Part shown: positions 8,116-16,405 of the stretch, in pieces
Position numbering within the stretch: position 1 is the stretch's first letter
Layout of the letters: each line of letters opens with the position of its first letter
Origin: Mayfieldus sp038040285
Lineage (GTDB): Bacteria > Actinomycetota > Thermoleophilia > Solirubrobacterales > 70-9
Assembly: GCA_038040285.1 (NCBI GenBank)
Contig: JBBPIN010000016.1
Coordinates: forward strand, 1-55,704
Direction: 5' to 3'
Length of the DNA: 55,704 nucleotides
Notes under the pieces: model-generated
Seen by the model: the letters and a program-made list of their open reading frames with translations, nothing else
What the model was told of the DNA's origin: nothing
Database searches by the model: none
Translations under genes and position numbers: made by a program

Positions 8116-8437
8116 GTCCCCCCCGCCCTGGGCCCTCGGCTCTGTCGGTCGGTTTGCTGGTTTTCTCCGGAGGCGTTCATTCTGCGGGTAGCGGTCCAGT
8201 CGGCTCGGGCGGCCCTGCCAGGTCGTCCGAGTGGAACAAAGCTGCCGGACGGCGGCGATGATAACCGCCGTTTACAGCGACGATGTGGTCGCGAGCCTCA
8301 GCATTTTTGGGGGAAATGTGTCTGAGCGGGTAGCAGATCGCAGCAATCCTGTAAGAGTTCCGACGAAGGTTTCCGACCTGGGTGACCGGTGCGGAATATT
8401 GCTAGCTTCGACCGCGTGCAACGTGACTGCGCCGAGC

Positions 8438-9727
8438 GTGAGAAACGAAACTCCGCCGACCACGGCGACGATCCCGAGCGGATCCACGAACGAGTCCAGC
8501 CCCTCAAACGCGCCACGAGGCAAGCAACGCAGACCCCGGGATCAGCGCCCGGGCGTCCTGATCACCGACGGGCAGGAGCGCTCCGCGGTGGCCGCGTGCC
8601 ATGCGCTGCGCCGCGCCGGTTACCGGGTCGGCGCCGCCGGCAGCAGCAGGCTCGCGCCCGCCCACTGGTCCCGCGCCTGTGAGGAGCGGTTCAGAGTCTC
8701 GGATCCCCGCGCCGAAGACGCCCGCTTTGCGGAGGAGATCGCGCAGATCGCGACGCGACGGAACTTCGAAGTGGTGATGCCGGCGACCGACGCCTCGGTG
8801 CTGGCCCTCTCCAGGCACCGCGGGGCATTCGACGGGGGAATCGATCTCCGCCTTCCGGCGGCCGATGTGGTCGAGGCCGCGATGCGAAAGGCGGACCTGC
8901 ACGCGGTCGCAGGTCGCGTCGGCCTGGCGCCTCCGGAGACCGTCCTCTGCGAGACGGTTGAGGATGCGCGCGCGGCGGCGAGCAGTTTCGGCTTTCCGGT
9001 GCTGCTGAAGCCGCGCTCCTCGATCTTCGAGCTTGGCGACGAGCTGCGGCAGAAGGGGAGCTTCATGGCCTGGGACCGGGAGACCCTCGAACGCCGGCTG
9101 CCGGAGTTCGGACTCCCCTGCCTGCTTCAGCGACGCGAGGAGGGGCCCCTGATCTCGTTCTCCGGTGTCGCTGCCGAGGGCCAGCTGCTGGCTGTCGTCG
9201 TGAGCAAGTATTGGCGCACATGGCCTCCGGACGCCGGGTCGGTCTCGTTCTCCGAAACGGTGCTCGCGCCGGAAGCGCTTTCCGAGCGGGTCAGGGACTT
9301 GCTGGTGGGACTGAGCTGGCAGGGGATCTTCGAGCTCGAGCTGATCCAGCATGGGCCGGGAAGCTTCGCCGCGATCGATTTCAACCCCCGTCTCTACGGC
9401 TCGCTGGCACTCGCGGTCAGGGCGGGCGTCCCGCTCCCCACGATCTGGTGCGACTGGCTTCTGGAGCGCAAGCACGGGGCGCGAATCGCCCCGCCCGGCT
9501 TCCATTACCGATGGGAGGACGCGGAGCTGTGCAACCTGGTCAGGGATTTGCGAGGGCGGCGGGTTGCGGCCGTGGCGTCGATGCTGCGGCCGCGCCGGCG
9601 GACCGCCCACGCCCTATTTCGCTGGAACGACCCCGGGCCGCTTCTCGCCCGAACCCTCAGCATCCTGCGGCACCCCCGACGCTCCCTGAGCACCGAGCCC
9701 TCTCCACCGCCGAGTCCGTCGTGGTAG
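8438..9727 (+). CDS. ATP-grasp domain protein
   Basis: The product has a pre-ATP-grasp Rossmann-like start (VLITDGQERSAVAACHALRR), the ATP-grasp lysine strand (FPVLLKPRSS) and the metal/ATP-binding end (GIFELELIQHGPGSFAAIDF followed by NPRLYGS). It resembles ATP-grasp proteins that ligate a carboxylate to an amine or thiol, or carbamoyl-phosphate-synthase-like enzymes; the exact reaction is unknown. The frame is open from GTG 8231, but the first ~70 codons are compositionally odd and unlike the family, so I place the start at GTG 8438 (GTG 8423 is equally possible). It is followed after 10 bp by the FAD oxidoreductase and is likely co-transcribed with the surface-modification genes downstream. 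Confidence 0.8.
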   Translation: MRNETPPTTATIPSGSTNESSPSNAPRGKQRRPRDQRPGVLITDGQERSAVAACHALRRAGYRVGAAGSSRLAPAHWSRACEERFRVSDPRAEDARFAEEIAQIATRRNFEVVMPATDASVLALSRHRGAFDGGIDLRLPAADVVEAAMRKADLHAVAGRVGLAPPETVLCETVEDARAAASSFGFPVLLKPRSSIFELGDELRQKGSFMAWDRETLERRLPEFGLPCLLQRREEGPLISFSGVAAEGQLLAVVVSKYWRTWPPDAGSVSFSETVLAPEALSERVRDLLVGLSWQGIFELELIQHGPGSFAAIDFNPRLYGSLALAVRAGVPLPTIWCDWLLERKHGARIAPPGFHYRWEDAELCNLVRDLRGRRVAAVASMLRPRRRTAHALFRWNDPGPLLARTLSILRHPRRSLSTEPSPPPSPSW

Positions 9728-9737
9728 GAGGCAGCGC

Positions 9738-11060
9738 ATGGGTTCAGCGGCGATAGTCGGTGCGGGCCCCTACGGGCTCTCGCTTGCTGCCTACCTGCTT
9801 CAGGCCGGGGTCGAGACTCATGTCTTCGGCGAGCCGATGGAGTCGTGGCGCCAGTACATGCCGGAGGGGATGAGGCTTCGCTCGCACCAGGTCGCCTCGC
9901 ATATCGCACACCCCGGGGGGGACCTGGGCATCGAGACCTGGGCGGCTGAGACAAACGCGACCCCGTCGGAGCCGCTGCATCTGTCAGAGTTCGTGTCATA
10001 TGGGCACTGGTTTCAGGAGCGGGCGGTGCCCGATGTCGACCGGCGCCGTGTCCGCAAGGTGGACCTGGCGGGCAGCGGATTCTCGTTGCGTTTGGACGAC
10101 GGCGAGGAATTGGAGTTCGAGCGGGTTGTGATGGCCACGGGGATCGCCCCCTTCGCCCTCCGGCCACCTCTCTTCGAAGGGCTCCCCGCGGAGCTCGTGT
10201 CGCACTGCTCCGCCCATGCCACGCTCGAGGGGTTTGCCGATAGGTCGGTCCTGGTGATCGGTGGGGGCCAGAGCGCGGTGGAAACGGCCGCCCTGCTGAA
10301 GGAGGCCGGAGCGAAGCCTCATCTCGTCGCCAGGGCCGGGAAACTGACCTGGCTTCCTCCGCACAACCAGACCGGTTTTCGGGCGCGGGCGGCGCGCATA
10401 CTGCTGCCTCCCACTGACGTCGGCGGGCTCAAGACGGGCTGGTTTGCCGCCGCCCCGGGCGTCTTCCGGTTCCTGCCGGCGAAAACGCGGGCCTGGGTCT
10501 ATGGGCGCTGCACGGCTCCACTTGGAGCCGACTGGCTGCGAGGGCGGCTGGCCGAGGTCCCGGTTGAGGCCGGCCGCAGTGTGACCGCCGTGGACCCGGA
10601 CCGTAATTCGGTGCGTGTGAAGTTCGACGACCTCACCGAGCGCTCGTTCGAACACGTCATCCTCGGCACGGGATACCGAATCGACATGAGCCGCCACGAG
10701 TTGCTGGCGGATGGAATGCTCGACCGGCTCGAGACTGTGGGCGGCTCGGCGCGCGAGCTGGGTTCCGCTCCGCGGCTGCGGAGGGGGCTGGAGTCCTCGA
10801 TCCCGGGCCTGCACTTCGCGGGGGCCTCCGCCGCCGCCAGCTTCGGGCCGATCATGCGCTTCGTGGTGGGTACCTGGTTCGCGGCGCCGGCGATCTCACG
10901 CTCGATCAGCGGCAGGCGGCAGGGTCCGATGTACCTCTCCTACCGTCCGCGTTCGCCATTCCGACGCGTCCCGAAGGGAGCCGCGCCGCGAGTTCGCGGG
11001 ATCGGGGCCCCTGGAGGAGAGCTAGGCACACAGGCACGGTTATTTCGTAGGGAGAGATAG
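9738..11060 (+). CDS. FAD/NAD(P)-dependent oxidoreductase (flavin monooxygenase-like)
   Basis: 440 aa with two dinucleotide-binding motifs: GAGPYGLSLAAYLL near the N-terminus (residues 8-21) for FAD, and VLVIGGGQSAVETAALL near residue 172 for NAD(P)H. ATGIAPF and a late LGTGYRID (the ATG motif) match class B-type flavin monooxygenases and lysine/ornithine N-hydroxylase relatives. Cytoplasmic, no signal peptide. It starts 10 bp after the ATP-grasp stop, implying linked function. The last ~10 codons run into a 26-bp direct repeat (11016-11076), so the natural C-terminus may have been altered. Substrate unknown. Confidence 0.8.
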   Translation: MGSAAIVGAGPYGLSLAAYLLQAGVETHVFGEPMESWRQYMPEGMRLRSHQVASHIAHPGGDLGIETWAAETNATPSEPLHLSEFVSYGHWFQERAVPDVDRRRVRKVDLAGSGFSLRLDDGEELEFERVVMATGIAPFALRPPLFEGLPAELVSHCSAHATLEGFADRSVLVIGGGQSAVETAALLKEAGAKPHLVARAGKLTWLPPHNQTGFRARAARILLPPTDVGGLKTGWFAAAPGVFRFLPAKTRAWVYGRCTAPLGADWLRGRLAEVPVEAGRSVTAVDPDRNSVRVKFDDLTERSFEHVILGTGYRIDMSRHELLADGMLDRLETVGGSARELGSAPRLRRGLESSIPGLHFAGASAAASFGPIMRFVVGTWFAAPAISRSISGRRQGPMYLSYRPRSPFRRVPKGAAPRVRGIGAPGGELGTQARLFRRER

Positions 11061-11076
11061 GCACACAGGCACGGTT
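11016..11076. repeat. 26-bp direct repeat over the end of the oxidoreductase gene
   Basis: Copies at 11016-11041 and 11051-11076 differ at one position (C/A at the seventh base), repeat period 35 bp. The shared 19-bp core is TAGGCACACAGGCACGGTT. In the second copy the TAG is the stop codon of the oxidoreductase. No further copy was noticed in the window. Confidence 0.85.
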
Positions 11077-11097
11077 TAAGGCCACAGGCCGTCAGGG

Positions 11098-12345
11098 ATG
11101 ATAGGACCATTGATGAGCGAACTGTCAGCGTCGCTGGGCACGGCGGCTTCCGCGGCTCCGCTAGGGCGGTCGCAGAACGGTCCGTGGCCAGGTCGGCGAC
11201 AGCCAGAAACGCCCACCGCCTCGGTGATCGAGGACCCCTCCGGGCTCGATTCGGTGCGAGCGAGCTGGGATGCCCTGGCCGTCAGTGTTGGGGCACCTTT
11301 CGGCGCCCCGGCGTGGGCGGAGGCCTGGTGGCGCCATCTGGCGATTGAGGGCGCCCGCCTCGCGGTGGTCGCGGTCCACGCCGGTGACGAGCTGATCGGG
11401 CTCGCCCCGCTCTACTCCTCACGGCGATTCGGGGTCACCGAGCTGAGGCTGCTCAGCGGGGGGTTGGCTTCCCGCCTCGGCATCCTGGCCGGTCCCGGCC
11501 GCGAACCGCAGGTCGCGGCGGCGATCTCCGAGGCGCTGGCCGACGCCGGCCTGCGCCCCGACATCCTCCGCTGGGAGGCCGTGGATGCCGCGTCACCTTG
11601 GCCCGGATGGCTGTCCGCGAGCGGGCCCGACGGCCGCCTCCATCATGTTCAGGACGTCTCGGAGCGCAGCGCCCCCGTCCTGCGGGTCGGCCAGGGGTCC
11701 TACGAGGAGTGGTTCGCGCGCAAGAGCAGGAACTTCCGCAGTCAGATGCGGCGCGACAGGCGCGCCATGGAACGCCTGGGCGCGACCTTCCGGTGTGCCG
11801 ACCGCGCCAGCCTCGAGCGCGACCTGGCGGCCTTTGCGCGCCTTCATAGCGCCCGATGGGAGGGCCGGGGCGGTTCCGCCGCCGTCAACCCCAGCTCGAT
11901 GGCGATGCTGCAAGAGGTCGGCGAGGCTCTGGTCGAGAACGGCCGGTTCCGGTTGTGGATGATCGAGGGGCCGGACGGTGAGGCGATCAGCGCGCAGATA
12001 TTCGTGGCTGCCGGTGGGGAGGTCGCCTACTGGAATGGCGGCTTCGACGAACGCTGGGGCAAGCATCATCCGGGCAGCTTGGCGATCCTGGCAGCCATCG
12101 AGGATTCCTTCGAGCGGGGTGACGACCTGTTCGACCTCGGGGGCGGGGAGGCCGGGTACAAGGAGCGACTGGCCGACGAGGATCGCCCGGTGGCGTGGCG
12201 CACCTCTTACCGGCGCGGAATGCGCTACCCGCTGGCCCGGCTGCGCCGGCTGCCAGAACAGGTGGCCAGGCGGGGAAGCCACAAGTTTCGCAAGCGGTTC
12301 GGCTCGCTCCGCATGAACCGCCTTCGCCGCCTCCTCGGCCGCTGA
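11098..12345 (+). CDS. BioF2-like (GNAT/FemAB-fold) acyltransferase
   Basis: 415 aa. The N-terminal GNAT-like half includes SWDALAVSVGAPFGAPAWAE and WWRHLAIEG. The C-terminal half has KSRNFRSQMRRDRRAMERLG (the K-S/T-R-x-x-x-R motif of CelD/BioF2-type acetyltransferases), FARLHSARW and DLGGGEAGYKERLADED near the end. Such proteins transfer acyl or aminoacyl groups in exopolysaccharide or cell-wall modification. ATG 11098 gives the longest form; ATG 11113 is also plausible. It follows the oxidoreductase after only 37 bp and is convergent with the polysaccharide deacetylase. A second related gene (13472-14632) and two decayed relatives lie nearby, so this is a local expansion. Confidence 0.8.
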   Translation: MIGPLMSELSASLGTAASAAPLGRSQNGPWPGRRQPETPTASVIEDPSGLDSVRASWDALAVSVGAPFGAPAWAEAWWRHLAIEGARLAVVAVHAGDELIGLAPLYSSRRFGVTELRLLSGGLASRLGILAGPGREPQVAAAISEALADAGLRPDILRWEAVDAASPWPGWLSASGPDGRLHHVQDVSERSAPVLRVGQGSYEEWFARKSRNFRSQMRRDRRAMERLGATFRCADRASLERDLAAFARLHSARWEGRGGSAAVNPSSMAMLQEVGEALVENGRFRLWMIEGPDGEAISAQIFVAAGGEVAYWNGGFDERWGKHHPGSLAILAAIEDSFERGDDLFDLGGGEAGYKERLADEDRPVAWRTSYRRGMRYPLARLRRLPEQVARRGSHKFRKRFGSLRMNRLRRLLGR

Positions 12346-12374
12346 CTACAGCCAAGGGGCCGACGGCCTCGCAG

Positions 12375-13382
12375 TCAGTCGTCCCGTAGCACCAAGCCGC
12401 GTGCGAGGGCGGCTAATTGCACCGAGCTGCGCACGGCCAGCATGCGCGGGCGCTCGCGGCGATCGAAGACGATTCGAAACCGCCCCAACCGCATCCGTGT
12501 GTCAGCTGAAGCCGGGAGCTCGTTGCGAGCTGGGACCACGGTGACACCGAGTCGAAGGCCGTTTCGCAGGGCCAGTTCCGCCAGGCCGCCATCGGCATTG
12601 CCGTTGGGATAGGCGATGAAGAATGGAGCCGCGCCGAGGATTTCGCCCAGCCAGTCCTGGGCGCCCGCGACCTGAGCCTCGGCCTCGGCAGGCGGGTAGA
12701 GAGGAAGGACCGCGTGGTCAAGGGTGTGGTTGCCGATCTCGATCCAAGGAGAGCTCGCCATCTCCCGCAGCTCCGCGACGGTGAGCGGGCGGTCGACGTC
12801 CCCGACCGGCTCGAGCGCCTTGGGCCCGAACTCGGACACCAGGTGGCTGTCGACCTCCGCGACCGTCATCTGGCGCAGCCTGGCGCACTCGCCGGCGACG
12901 GCTGCCCCTTGCCCGCGCCGATGCCGCTCGCGGTAGACGACGTTCCACCAGAACGCCTTCCCGTGCCGGACGTGGTTGGCGGACGGGAAGATCGTCGCGT
13001 GCACCTGTTCGCGCGCGAGCAGGTCGAGGAGGCGGAGATTGTTGGCGAATCCGTCGTCGAAGGTCAGGTGTGCGTAGTGGCCACCGGCGGCGAGGCCAGA
13101 GTCGATCTCGCTGGCGCTCACGAACCGGTAGCCGTGCTCGCGGAAGTGGGCGCACATCCGGGACAACCCGTCGGGGGTGGCACGCTCGTGCGGGTCCACG
13201 ATGCCGGCGTCGGCCTCGGCGCCGTTATCGAAAACGCAATGGAATACGAACACCAGCAGCCCCGGACGGTCCCGGGGCACAACCCGGGCCACCAGCTCGT
13301 CGGCGCGCTGCAACGCTGTGCGGCCGGCGAGCGCTGCGCGCAGGCCTAGCGCGTGAAGCGCTGTATGTTGTGCGCTGCTCAA
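12375..13382 (-). CDS. Polysaccharide deacetylase family protein (NodB-like)
   Basis: About 335 aa with the carbohydrate esterase 4 signatures: LTFDDGFANNLRLLD (catalytic and metal Asp pair) and IEIGNHTLDHAVL (His-x3-His metal site). FIAYPNGNADG matches the third motif. Such enzymes remove N- or O-acetyl groups from peptidoglycan, chitin-like or exopolysaccharide chains. The beginning VFVFHCVF is the usual first strand. Without an ATG nearby, the start is unsure; TTG 13382 is chosen, giving a short basic lead, and GTG codons near 13300 are alternatives. The frame is open further upstream but that part overlaps the divergent acyltransferase gene and is not coding. No clear signal peptide. Confidence 0.85.
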   Translation of the reverse strand: MSSAQHTALHALGLRAALAGRTALQRADELVARVVPRDRPGLLVFVFHCVFDNGAEADAGIVDPHERATPDGLSRMCAHFREHGYRFVSASEIDSGLAAGGHYAHLTFDDGFANNLRLLDLLAREQVHATIFPSANHVRHGKAFWWNVVYRERHRRGQGAAVAGECARLRQMTVAEVDSHLVSEFGPKALEPVGDVDRPLTVAELREMASSPWIEIGNHTLDHAVLPLYPPAEAEAQVAGAQDWLGEILGAAPFFIAYPNGNADGGLAELALRNGLRLGVTVVPARNELPASADTRMRLGRFRIVFDRRERPRMLAVRSSVQLAALARGLVLRDD

Positions 13383-13471
13383 TGCTGATCCCCGCGGATC
13401 CGATGATCGGGTATCGAAAGCCGGACCTAGAGTAAGTCTATGAGTGGGTGCGCCGTCTTCAAGGGGGGTCA

Positions 13472-14632
13472 ATGACCGACGCCGGTTTTCCGCGACAGGG
13501 AGACGAGGTACAGGTCGTGACCACCGCATCCTTTGAGGGGCTGGCCGATGAGTGGGATGACCTCGCGCTTCGAACCGGCGCTGCGCCGTTCGCCCGGCCG
13601 GGGTGGGTTCGCGCTTGGTGGTCGGCGTTTGGCCGCGGGGAGCTTCGCATCCTGACCTCCCGCCGCGACGGCGAGCTGAGCTCGGTTCTACCACTGGCCC
13701 GCGTTCGCGGGGGACTGCGCAGCTGCTCGAATGTCCATTTCCCGGTCTTCGACGGAGTTTGTCTTGAGCCCGAGGACCTGCAGATTCTCCTGACTGCGGC
13801 GCTGCGCGAGAGCCGGCAGGGTTTGGTCCTGAGTCAACTTGATTCCGAGGGTCAGCTGGTTGCTGCGACCCGGCAGGCCGCTGACCAAAATCGGTGCCGA
13901 CTCGTCGTGCTCGATGCAACAGCTTCTCCGTTTGTTGACACGACCCTGAGCTGGGAGGAGTTCGAGCAGTCGCTGACCAAGTCGAGGCGAAACGACGTGC
14001 GCCGACGGAGACGCCGCCTAGCCGAGCAGGGAGAAATTAGCCATGAGATCACCGATGGGACCGAAGACCTGGAAGCTCACCTCAGCGAGTTCTTTCGGCT
14101 TGAGGGCTCGGGGTGGAAGGCAGACAAGGGGACGGCGATTCACCTGCTGCCGGAGACACGACGCTTCTACGAGGAAATTGCGGCTTGGGCGGCGAACCGC
14201 GGACTGTTGCGACTGAGCATCATGCGCCTGGACGGCCGCCCGGTGGCCGTCGAATTCACGATCGACGACGGGGTCCGCAGATACTTGCTCAAGATGGGCT
14301 ATGACCCCGAGTACGCGCGCTACGGTCCAGGCCTGCTCCTCCAACTCGGCGAGATCCGGCATGCTCTCGAGGACGGGCGAACCTACGAATTGGGCGTTGG
14401 CATGAACGCGATCAAGGAGGAGATGGGGAGTGCCCAGCGGACGATCGAGCACGTTGCAGTGTTTCCACGGTCAGCGCGCGGCACGCTGGCGCGCCGCACC
14501 GTGGAGGCCCGTCAAGCGGTCTATCGGAAGGCTCGTGGGAGCACACTCCTGCGCCGGGGTCGGGACGCCGTTCGCCGACGCCTGACGCGGCGACGCGCGT
14601 CTTCCCCCGATACCACGCCAGCGCCCGATTGA
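13472..14632 (+). CDS. BioF2-like (GNAT/FemAB-fold) acyltransferase
   Basis: 386 aa; same architecture as the gene at 11098: WDDLALRTGAAPFARPGWVR at the N-terminus, a central KSRRNDVRRRRRRLAEQG motif, FFRLEGSGWK, and the ending YELGVGMNAIKEEMGS, where the usual GxxxYKxR is replaced by GMNAIKEEMG. ATG 13472 is preceded by an AGGGGGG stretch two bases away. Base composition is slightly less GC-rich than in the first paralogue. It is divergent from the deacetylase with a shared upstream region of about 90 bp, and probably completes the same surface-modification cassette. Substrate unknown. Confidence 0.78.
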   Translation: MTDAGFPRQGDEVQVVTTASFEGLADEWDDLALRTGAAPFARPGWVRAWWSAFGRGELRILTSRRDGELSSVLPLARVRGGLRSCSNVHFPVFDGVCLEPEDLQILLTAALRESRQGLVLSQLDSEGQLVAATRQAADQNRCRLVVLDATASPFVDTTLSWEEFEQSLTKSRRNDVRRRRRRLAEQGEISHEITDGTEDLEAHLSEFFRLEGSGWKADKGTAIHLLPETRRFYEEIAAWAANRGLLRLSIMRLDGRPVAVEFTIDDGVRRYLLKMGYDPEYARYGPGLLLQLGEIRHALEDGRTYELGVGMNAIKEEMGSAQRTIEHVAVFPRSARGTLARRTVEARQAVYRKARGSTLLRRGRDAVRRRLTRRRASSPDTTPAPD

Positions 14633-14978
14633 CGGCGGCCTGCCGAGAAGGGAGAACCAAAGCCGCCTCATGGCTCGTCGCTTGATACGCCTCTGAATGG
14701 AGAAGAACCGCGTGCGACTGGCGGAGGATGGGCCCACCCTCAGTCCCTACCGAGCCGCCAGCATCTGGTCGAATGGCTGCTTCTCATCTACGAGCACCCC
14801 ACCATGAGGCAGGCCCTGGAGGAGACGGGCCGTTTTGATTTGGTGGGGAGAACGCGATTCTCGCGCCGCGGCCGGCGCAACTCTTCGCGCTCCCCCGCTC
14901 GTCAGGACTTTCCGGACCGGTCGCGGTCGACCTCTTCTGTGCCACGTTGGGTGATGCGTCTGCTTCAATGACGGGCCG
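14633..14978. other. 346-bp stretch without a clear gene, upstream of rpmI
   Basis: Likely carries the promoter for rpmI-rplT, now cut off from infC. A start-less open reading on the plus strand (about 14762-14971) contains HLVEWLLLIYEHPTMRQALE and may be debris of another gene; I do not recognise it. No L20-binding leader structure could be identified by eye. Confidence 0.35.
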
Positions 14979-15179
14979 ATGCCGAAGATGAAGACCCATT
15001 CCGGCGCTAAGAAGCGGTTTCGAAAGACCGCCAAGGGCAAGCTGCGCGGGCGGCGGGCCTACTCGAGCCACATCCTCGAGAAGAAGCCGCCGAAGCGGAA
15101 GCGCCGCTTCGCCCGCCCGGTGGAGATCTCACGGCCCGATCGGGTTCGGGTTCGCACCCTGCTCGGAGGTCGGAAGTGA
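14979..15179 (+). CDS. rpmI: 50S ribosomal protein L35
   Basis: 66 aa, highly basic, beginning MPKMKTHSGAKKRFRKTAKG, the exact family hallmark, with the usual HILEKKPPKRKRR centre. Structural protein of the large subunit. Its stop overlaps the rplT start (GTGA at 15176-15179), so the two are translationally coupled. infC, normally directly upstream, lies 13.9 kb away. Confidence 0.98.
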   Translation: MPKMKTHSGAKKRFRKTAKGKLRGRRAYSSHILEKKPPKRKRRFARPVEISRPDRVRVRTLLGGRK

Positions 15180-15535
15180 CCCGCGTCAAGCGCTCCGTGG
15201 CGGCCCGCAAGAAGCGCCGCGCGACCCTGAAGGCCGCGAAGGGCTATTGGGGCCGCAAGAAGTCCTCCTACCGCCTCGCCAAGGAGCAGCTGCAGCGGTC
15301 TGGCGCATATGCGTACCGGGACCGGCGCAATCGAAAGCGCGACTTCCGGCGCCTCTGGATCATCCGCATCAATGCCGCCGCGAGGCGCGAGGGCATGAGC
15401 TACTCGCAGCTCATGCACGGGCTGCGCGAGGCCGGCGTAGAGGTGAACAGAAAGATGCTGGCCGACCTGGCGGTCAACGACAGCGACGCCTTTCGCCGAT
15501 TCGTCGAGCTTGCCCGGGAGGGTGCGGCCGTCTAG
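15176..15535 (+). CDS. rplT: 50S ribosomal protein L20
   Basis: 119 aa. Contains MTRVKRSVAARKKRRATLKA, GYWGRKKSSYRLAKEQLQRS, AYRDRRNRKRDFRRLWIIRI and a C-terminal VEVNRKMLADLAV, all characteristic of L20, which binds 23S rRNA early in assembly and represses its own operon in many bacteria. GTG start overlaps the rpmI stop by 4 bp. A strong intrinsic terminator follows 26 bp after the stop, closing this two-gene unit. Confidence 0.98.
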   Translation: MTRVKRSVAARKKRRATLKAAKGYWGRKKSSYRLAKEQLQRSGAYAYRDRRNRKRDFRRLWIIRINAAARREGMSYSQLMHGLREAGVEVNRKMLADLAVNDSDAFRRFVELAREGAAV

Positions 15536-15561
15536 CCGAACCCCAAAGATCCTCCTACCGG

Positions 15562-15588
15562 GCGGGCCGTAGATCGGCCCGCTTTTTT
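15562..15588 (+). terminator. Intrinsic terminator after rplT
   Basis: An 8-bp GC stem (GCGGGCCG at 15562-15569 with CGGCCCGC at 15575-15582), a 5-nt loop and a run of six T. The best terminator in the window; it separates rpmI-rplT from the methyltransferase-pheST-arg run. Confidence 0.93.
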
Positions 15589-15658
15589 GGTTCATGGAAC
15601 GCCCCAAGCGACGAGAGCTGACACTCCAATCACAAAAACGACAAGCGGGAACGACGCA

Positions 15659-16405
15659 GTGATCACCAGTCCACACAACGAGAAGCTGAAGCTGGTCCGG
15701 AGATTGCGCGAGCGGCGTGGCCGCGAGCGCGACGGCCTGTTTCTGACCGAGGGCGAGGACATGCTCGAGGCGGGGCTGGCCAGCGGGGCGGAGCCGCGAC
15801 TGCTGCTCAGCGCTGCCGGATCGGGGATCGGCGGGCTCGAGGTCGAGCCGCAGCTGCTGGCGCGCTTCTCTGCGCTCGGGTCCGGGACGCGGGTAATTGC
15901 GGCCTGGGAGCTGCGTTGGGCGACGCAGATCGAGGGCCCGGTCTGCGTCTACCTGCACGGGGTGGGTGACCCCGCCAACGTCGGCTCCGTGATCCGCTCC
16001 GCGCATGCCCTGGTAGCAGGCACGGTGGTGCTGGGACCCGGCTGCGCCGATCCCTTCTCGCCGAAGGCGGTGCGGGCGAGCATGGGCTCCGCCTTCGGCC
16101 AGCCGCTTGCGCGGGGGACCGTGGCGGACACCCCGAGGCCGCGCCTCGCACTGCTGGCCCACGGCGGCGAAGTTGCGGCGAGTGCCTGGCCACCGACGCC
16201 GCTCACAGTCTGTCTCGGTGCCGAGCGGGACGGCCTGCCGCCGGAGGTCCTCGAAGCTTGCCAGCGGACGGTGACGTTCCCGCTCCGCGCCGGCGCCGAG
16301 TCGCTGAACGTAGCCGCAGCGGCTGCGATCGTCCTGCAAGGGATATCGTCGCGCCCGTCCCGGGGGCGGGGCGCAGCGACGTCGGAAGGTGAGCGGAATG
16401 GTTGA
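15659..16405 (+). CDS. TrmH/SpoU-family RNA 2'-O-methyltransferase (RlmB/TsnR type)
   Basis: 248 aa. The N-terminal substrate-binding part reads ITSPHNEKLKLVRRLRERRG; the SPOUT catalytic domain has motif 1 (GDPANVGSVIRSA), motif 2 (LGAERDGLPPEV) and motif 3 (SLNVAAAAAIVL). These enzymes use S-adenosylmethionine to methylate a ribose 2'-OH in 23S rRNA or tRNA through a knotted dimer. It lies directly before pheS, a common arrangement. GTG 15659 is chosen because the family begins just at ITSPxNxxLK. The end overlaps the pheS start by 8 bp. The exact target nucleotide cannot be told. Confidence 0.9.
   Translation: MITSPHNEKLKLVRRLRERRGRERDGLFLTEGEDMLEAGLASGAEPRLLLSAAGSGIGGLEVEPQLLARFSALGSGTRVIAAWELRWATQIEGPVCVYLHGVGDPANVGSVIRSAHALVAGTVVLGPGCADPFSPKAVRASMGSAFGQPLARGTVADTPRPRLALLAHGGEVAASAWPPTPLTVCLGAERDGLPPEVLEACQRTVTFPLRAGAESLNVAAAAAIVLQGISSRPSRGRGAATSEGERNG

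Noticed and set aside
13383..13919. N-terminal extension of the polysaccharide deacetylase frame
   Set aside because: It would overlap the divergent acyltransferase gene and its text has no family likeness; the domain starts well inside.
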